From Nageia nagi (lineage: Eukaryota > Pinophyta), in the NCBI GenBank assembly GCA_050084985.1, contig JBITNC010000001.1, positions 114,948,001-115,012,000 of the forward strand: a stretch of DNA of 64,000 nt. The letters are read 5' to 3'. This document shows, one piece after another, positions 60,227 through 64,000 of this stretch. The notes below the pieces were generated by a model. That model was not told the DNA's origin and ran no database searches. It was given only the letters and a program-made list of their open reading frames with translations. Position 1 is the stretch's first letter; every line of letters starts with the position of its first letter. A program made the translations under genes and the position numbers.

Positions 60227-60969
60227 CTCCCCCCTTAATGAAATACTGGAGTAGAAAGAAGAAAAGATAGAAAGAGAGTGTAAAAGAGTTCTCCTCCTTA
60301 AGAAAAATAATCAAGGGTGAGAACTTGACATCTTGAGAAGTAATACAATCTAGCCAAGGCTCATATATGTAACCATTTTTTTAAAAATAGTCTAAAATAC
60401 ATAAATCATCAACCATAAATGATTTCAATACACAAGTAGTAGTTATTTACATGATGAGCCTGCATACCCAAAGTAACCTACATTCTCTAAAGGAAATTTG
60501 CAAGCTACAAGTAGCTCATAAATAAGAGTAGTTAAATGCATCATATATACATTCATATGAACATAAGATAAATAAATCAAATAATACCATAAAAAAAATT
60601 GATCAAATGGTGCACTATAATTCATCACAAAGATTCCAAGTAAACTTATAGTTACTTATTCTATAAAACATGTATTGATCATCATCAAAGCATATGATAT
60701 AAAACATGCACATACTAGTTCCTCATAAATGAATAACTAAATAGTGCTCATAATAATACATCATATGCATAAAGTGTACAAATAAGTTCATCACACTTGA
60801 AAACTCAACATAAAAATGTACACACCAAGATGAAGCAAAGTGCACAAACAAGCTCCTCACACATGGAGGACTAAGCATAAAAAGTTCACACATAAGACCA
60901 ACACTATACAATAAAAAATCCTCCTGGGGGTTAAGGTGACATCACAAATAATAATTAATTAATAATTAA
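60227..60969 (-). other. 3' untranslated region of element H
   Basis: It is homologous in layout to that of A, with several CTCATAAATGAATAACTAAA and CTCCTCACACATGG-like units (60715-60880). It ends at the polypurine-like tract CTCCCTTTG (60977-60985), which overlaps the pol end. Confidence 0.65.
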
Positions 60970-61480
60970 AAATTTACTCCCTTTGAGGGCAACTTCACCA
61001 ACCTAATAGACTACCTAAGTTTGCATAATTGAGCCTTCGTTAGAGGTTTGGTGAATAAATCAATAGATTTCAAGTTCGATGGATAATACTAAAGTTGTAG
61101 AGTCCCATCCAAAATTTTCTTCCTGGTGAAATGAGCTTAGATTTCAACATGATTCATTATTTGATTGTAAATAAGATTTTTGGGTATAGAAATGGTTGAT
61201 TGATTATTTGAAAAAATTTGGGTAGGACCAGATTGTTCAAACCTAATTTCCTTCAGAATATTTCTCAACCAAATAGCATCCTAGGTTGCAATTATCATAG
61301 CTCTATATTCTAAATCTATAGTGGAAAGAGTGATGGTATGCTACTTCTTGTAAGACCAAGATATAGCACCTAAACCAATGCTAAATACATAAGTTGAAAT
61401 AGATTTCCTATCATCTCTCTCACCTCCATAGTCAAAATCTGATAATCCTGAAAGAAAAAAGAAAGGTAACTTGGTATATT
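60970..61480 (-). pseudogene. RNase H of element H
   Basis: The minus strand reads SDFDYGGERDDRKS, GLGAISWSYKK, STIDLEYRAM, AIWLRNILKEIRFEQ, FSNNQSTISIPKN and LDLFTKPL-like (SIDLFTKPLTKAQLCKL) segments, with stops at Gln/Trp positions. Confidence 0.78.
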
Positions 61481-62330
61481 TGATGGAAAGATTCTTAGTG
61501 CCTACAATATACCTCAATATATTCTTAATTATAGAGAAATTCTCAACACAAGGTTTTTACATTAACCTTTCCATCAAATTAACTGCATAAGAAATATCTA
61601 GTTGAGAGATAGTCAGATAAAGTAGACTACCAATAAGCTTCCTATATGTTGTAGCATCTACCAATGAAGACTTAGAGTGGATCTCTAAATTGATTCCAAG
61701 AGACACTAGGATATGCAAAGGCTTTAATTCTTCCATTCCAAACTTCTATAGAATATTCAAGATGTATTTAGATGGACTACGGTAAGTACAATCCTTATAT
61801 TGATACACTTGCATACCAAAATAGTTATGTAAGAGACCATGATATATCATCTCATATTTTGAATTGAGCTTGGATATTCACTCATTGATGATAACCATAT
61901 TATTCCCTATAATCAAAAGATCATAAACATAAAGAAGGATCAAGACCAAGTATTTACCTTTATTGAGAATGTAGAGATTTGTAGATATCTTTGCAACTAG
62001 AGCAAAGGTTTCTTCATTATCAACTCCATATTTTTAAGCAAAAATTTTGGCCACCAACCTTGCCTTGTATTTTTTGATCTCACCTTCTGAGTTGAACTTA
62101 ACTTTGTAAACCCATTTATTTTCAATCACATTCCTTGTTGTTGGATATGGAACCCAATACCAAGTTCCATTTTTTATAAGTGCTTCGTATTCTGCCTTCA
62201 TAACATCCATCCAACAAGAATGTTTAGAAGCCTCCTTAAAGTTGGAAGGTTCATTATGACTTTCAACATTGGAAATAAGAGACTTATGTGAATTCATACT
62301 TCTAGTTGTTCTTTGAGTTAGAGAATTTTG
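61481..62330 (-). pseudogene. Reverse transcriptase of element H, core deleted
   Basis: The frame 62034-62297 reads MKAEYEALIKNGTWYWVPYP, NKWVYKVKFNSEGEIKKYKA and RLVAKIFA. After FALVAKIST it jumps to NLYILNKGKYLVLILLYVYD, so the roughly 230-bp segment with the AFLNG and LYGLKQ motifs is missing. The catalytic box is YVYD, with the second Asp position changed to Tyr. The C-terminal LIGSLLYLTISQLDISYAVN is present. Confidence 0.8.
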
Positions 62331-62399
62331 CTCTTTTGATGACTTATTTTACTTATGATCGAACCACATAGGCAATTATAAAGGGTCTTCAAGGACTTT

Positions 62400-63276
62400 A
62401 CTTGAAGAATAATCACCTAGATCTTCATTAAACTTCATATCCCTTAAAATAAACACTGCTTTTGCTAAATGCTTTTGCTAAAGGGAAGTAAAGTCTATAC
62501 CCTCTATGCTGAATATCATATCCCACAAATATGCATTTTTCAGATTTAGCATCTAACTTCTTCCTCTTTTCTGAAACTATGAAGGAAAAGGCTTCACAAC
62601 TAAAAATCCTTAGGTGAGAGATGTTGGGTTTCTTACATGTCCATACCTCATAAGGATTTTTTCCTTCAACTAATTTTGTGGGACATCTATTCAAGGTGTA
62701 GATATCTATGCTCACTACTTCATCGTAAAGAAACTTAAGAAAATTCCCCAACATGCATCTAGCCATATCCATTATGTACTTATTCTTTCTTTATGCAACT
62801 CCATTTTATTTTGGGGTATAAGGTATGGTAAATTGTCTTTTGATTCCATGCCTTGCATAAAATTCATTGAACTCATTGCTAATGTACTTACCCCCATTAT
62901 ATGATCTTAGCATCTTGATTCTTAGGTTAATTTGATTTTCAATAAAGGCCTTGAACTCTTTGAACATATCAAAGTTTTAATCTTTATACTCAAGTAGATA
63001 ACTAAAGGTCACCGTACTTAAGTCATATATAAAGATGAGGACATAGGAAGCTCCTCCAAGAGACTTAACTTGAAATGGATCCATAAAATTTGAATGGATT
63101 ATTTGGAGAAGTTGAGTAGCCCTCGTTGCCTTATCCTTCTTAAAATTTTATCTTTTCATCTTCCCTAATATGTAACTCTCATAAAGGCAAATGGTGGGTG
63201 AGATTGAAGGCAATCCTTGCACAAGATTTTAAATTTTAATAATTTGAATACTTTTGTGGTTGATATGGCCTAACAT
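62400..63276 (-). pseudogene. Integrase of element H, broken
   Basis: The frame 62428-62772 gives the C-terminal region: MDMARCMLGNFLKFLYDEVV, TLNRCPTKLVEGKNPYEVWT, ISHLRIFSCEAFSF and KCIFVGYDIQHRGYRLY. Upstream (62773-63270) the core is recognisable with an LRSYNGG second-Asp region (Asp replaced by Tyr), FYARHGIKRQFTIPYTP and stops. Confidence 0.75.
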
Positions 63277-63720
63277 TTAATGCCAAATATTTCCCTTAGA
63301 GAAAACATATATAGCTAGGCACATTTTTGTAGGCTCTTCATCAACTATGTAGAGATTATTTTTGAGAGAACCTTTTACCAAAGTGGCCAAACCCTTATTT
63401 ATACTCCAAGAGTTAAAGGTAAACTCAAAGGCATATCTTTTTCTTGCCACTTGAATGATTAAAAGTAGATTCATTCTTAATTTAGGTACATAAAGCACAT
63501 TCTCAATCATTTTACCATGTATCAAAGTGCTCCCAATTCCATGCACTTTAAGCATAGAGTTATCACCAATCACAACCCCATAATTTTTATGTTTGTGAAA
63601 ATTTTAAAACTTATCTGTTTTAAAACACATATGGTTAGTGCATCCATAATCTACTATCCAATCATTTGAAGAAGAGTTAGACATGGAATTAAGAACATAA
63701 ACATAAGCACTTTTATTATT
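63277..63720 (-). pseudogene. Protease region of element H, active site altered
   Basis: The minus strand reads NDWIVDYGCTNHMCFKTDKF (about 63607-63666): Asp-Tyr-Gly replaces Asp-Ser-Gly. It continues, after a stop at about 63604, with MIGDNSMLKVHGIGSTLIHG and VLYVPKLRMNLLLIIQVARK. Confidence 0.78.
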
Positions 63721-64000
63721 TCTCTTTCCTTTGTTTGATTTCACTTTCATTTTTCCCTTTTCCTCTTTCTTATTCTTGAAGCAATGAAACTCTTTGTGGT
63801 CATAAATACCACAAAAGTTACAATTTTCATCAAACTTTTCCTTGTCATTGTTTGATTTTCCATTGCCCTCATGATGTTTGTTGCCACCTTTCCTACCATT
63901 ATTATGAGCATGAGAATACCTCTTATGATTCTTCTTCTTTAAGTGAGGCTTAGTTTCTCCTAAATAAATGTTGTTATACTTTGGAGTGGATCCCAATGCT
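63721..64000 (-). pseudogene. gag: Nucleocapsid end of gag of element H (cut by window edge)
   Basis: This Lys/Asn/His-rich stretch contains CNFCGIYDHKEFHC (about 63789-63830), a complete CX2CX4HX4C knuckle and the only intact Copia knuckle in the window. The rest of gag lies outside. Confidence 0.8.

Larger units (their letters stand above)
59673..64000 (-). mobile_element. Copia element H, 3' part only (continues beyond the window)
   Basis: On the minus strand gag (cut by the window end), protease, integrase, RT, RNase H, the 3' untranslated region, PPT and 3' LTR are present in Copia order. It is related to A and C by protein and by the repeats of its 3' UTR. Its LTR (minus TGTTAGAACTAATAATG) is distinct. 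RT has an internal deletion and a catalytic change. Confidence 0.85.

Overview
This window looks like intergenic DNA from a large-genome seed plant. It is AT-rich, I found no intact host gene, and at least about 80% of it is LTR retrotransposon. The Copia family here has very long leaders and 3' untranslated regions. A gymnosperm is plausible, but nothing in the window fixes the species. Coordinates of element ends come from target-site duplications (TSDs), primer-binding sites (PBS) and polypurine tracts (PPT) read by eye.

Layout. 1-2017: AT-rich spacer. 2018-10155: Copia element A (+), full structure, TSD AAGAG. 10671-15051: Copia element B (+), same family, most of pol deleted, TSD ATTTT. 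15972-26901: a pair of direct repeats that may be a miniature terminal-repeat element; its left repeat is split by element G. 16159-25274: Ty3/Gypsy element G (-), Tat-like with two RNase H domains, nearly complete coding region, TSD CCATG.

27019-56410 is a nest. The outer element is Gypsy-type E (+; LTR about 1.39 kb; gag-protease only; TSD GCAAA/ACAAA). Its 5' LTR was broken twice: by Copia element C (27392-35100, -), and by a solo LTR called I (35287-51539, -; TSD AATTT/AATGT). I was itself entered by a truncated Copia element D (-). D's LTR was then split by F (35957-49289, +; TSD TAATG), a 13.3-kb gag-protease-only LTR element. F carries a PPR gene scrap in its leader and about 5 kb of repeat-rich noncoding DNA after the protease. 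56416-59672 is spacer. 59673 to the window end is Copia element H (-), whose 5' half lies outside.

How the parts relate. A, C and H carried gag-pol, but each has stops, frameshifts or active-site losses. B, E and F lack reverse transcriptase and integrase, so they could only have moved with enzymes from relatives. Many coding interruptions are TAG/TAA where the family has Gln or Trp codons, the pattern expected from cytosine deamination in methylated DNA. The order of insertion in the nest is E first, then C and I, then D, then F.
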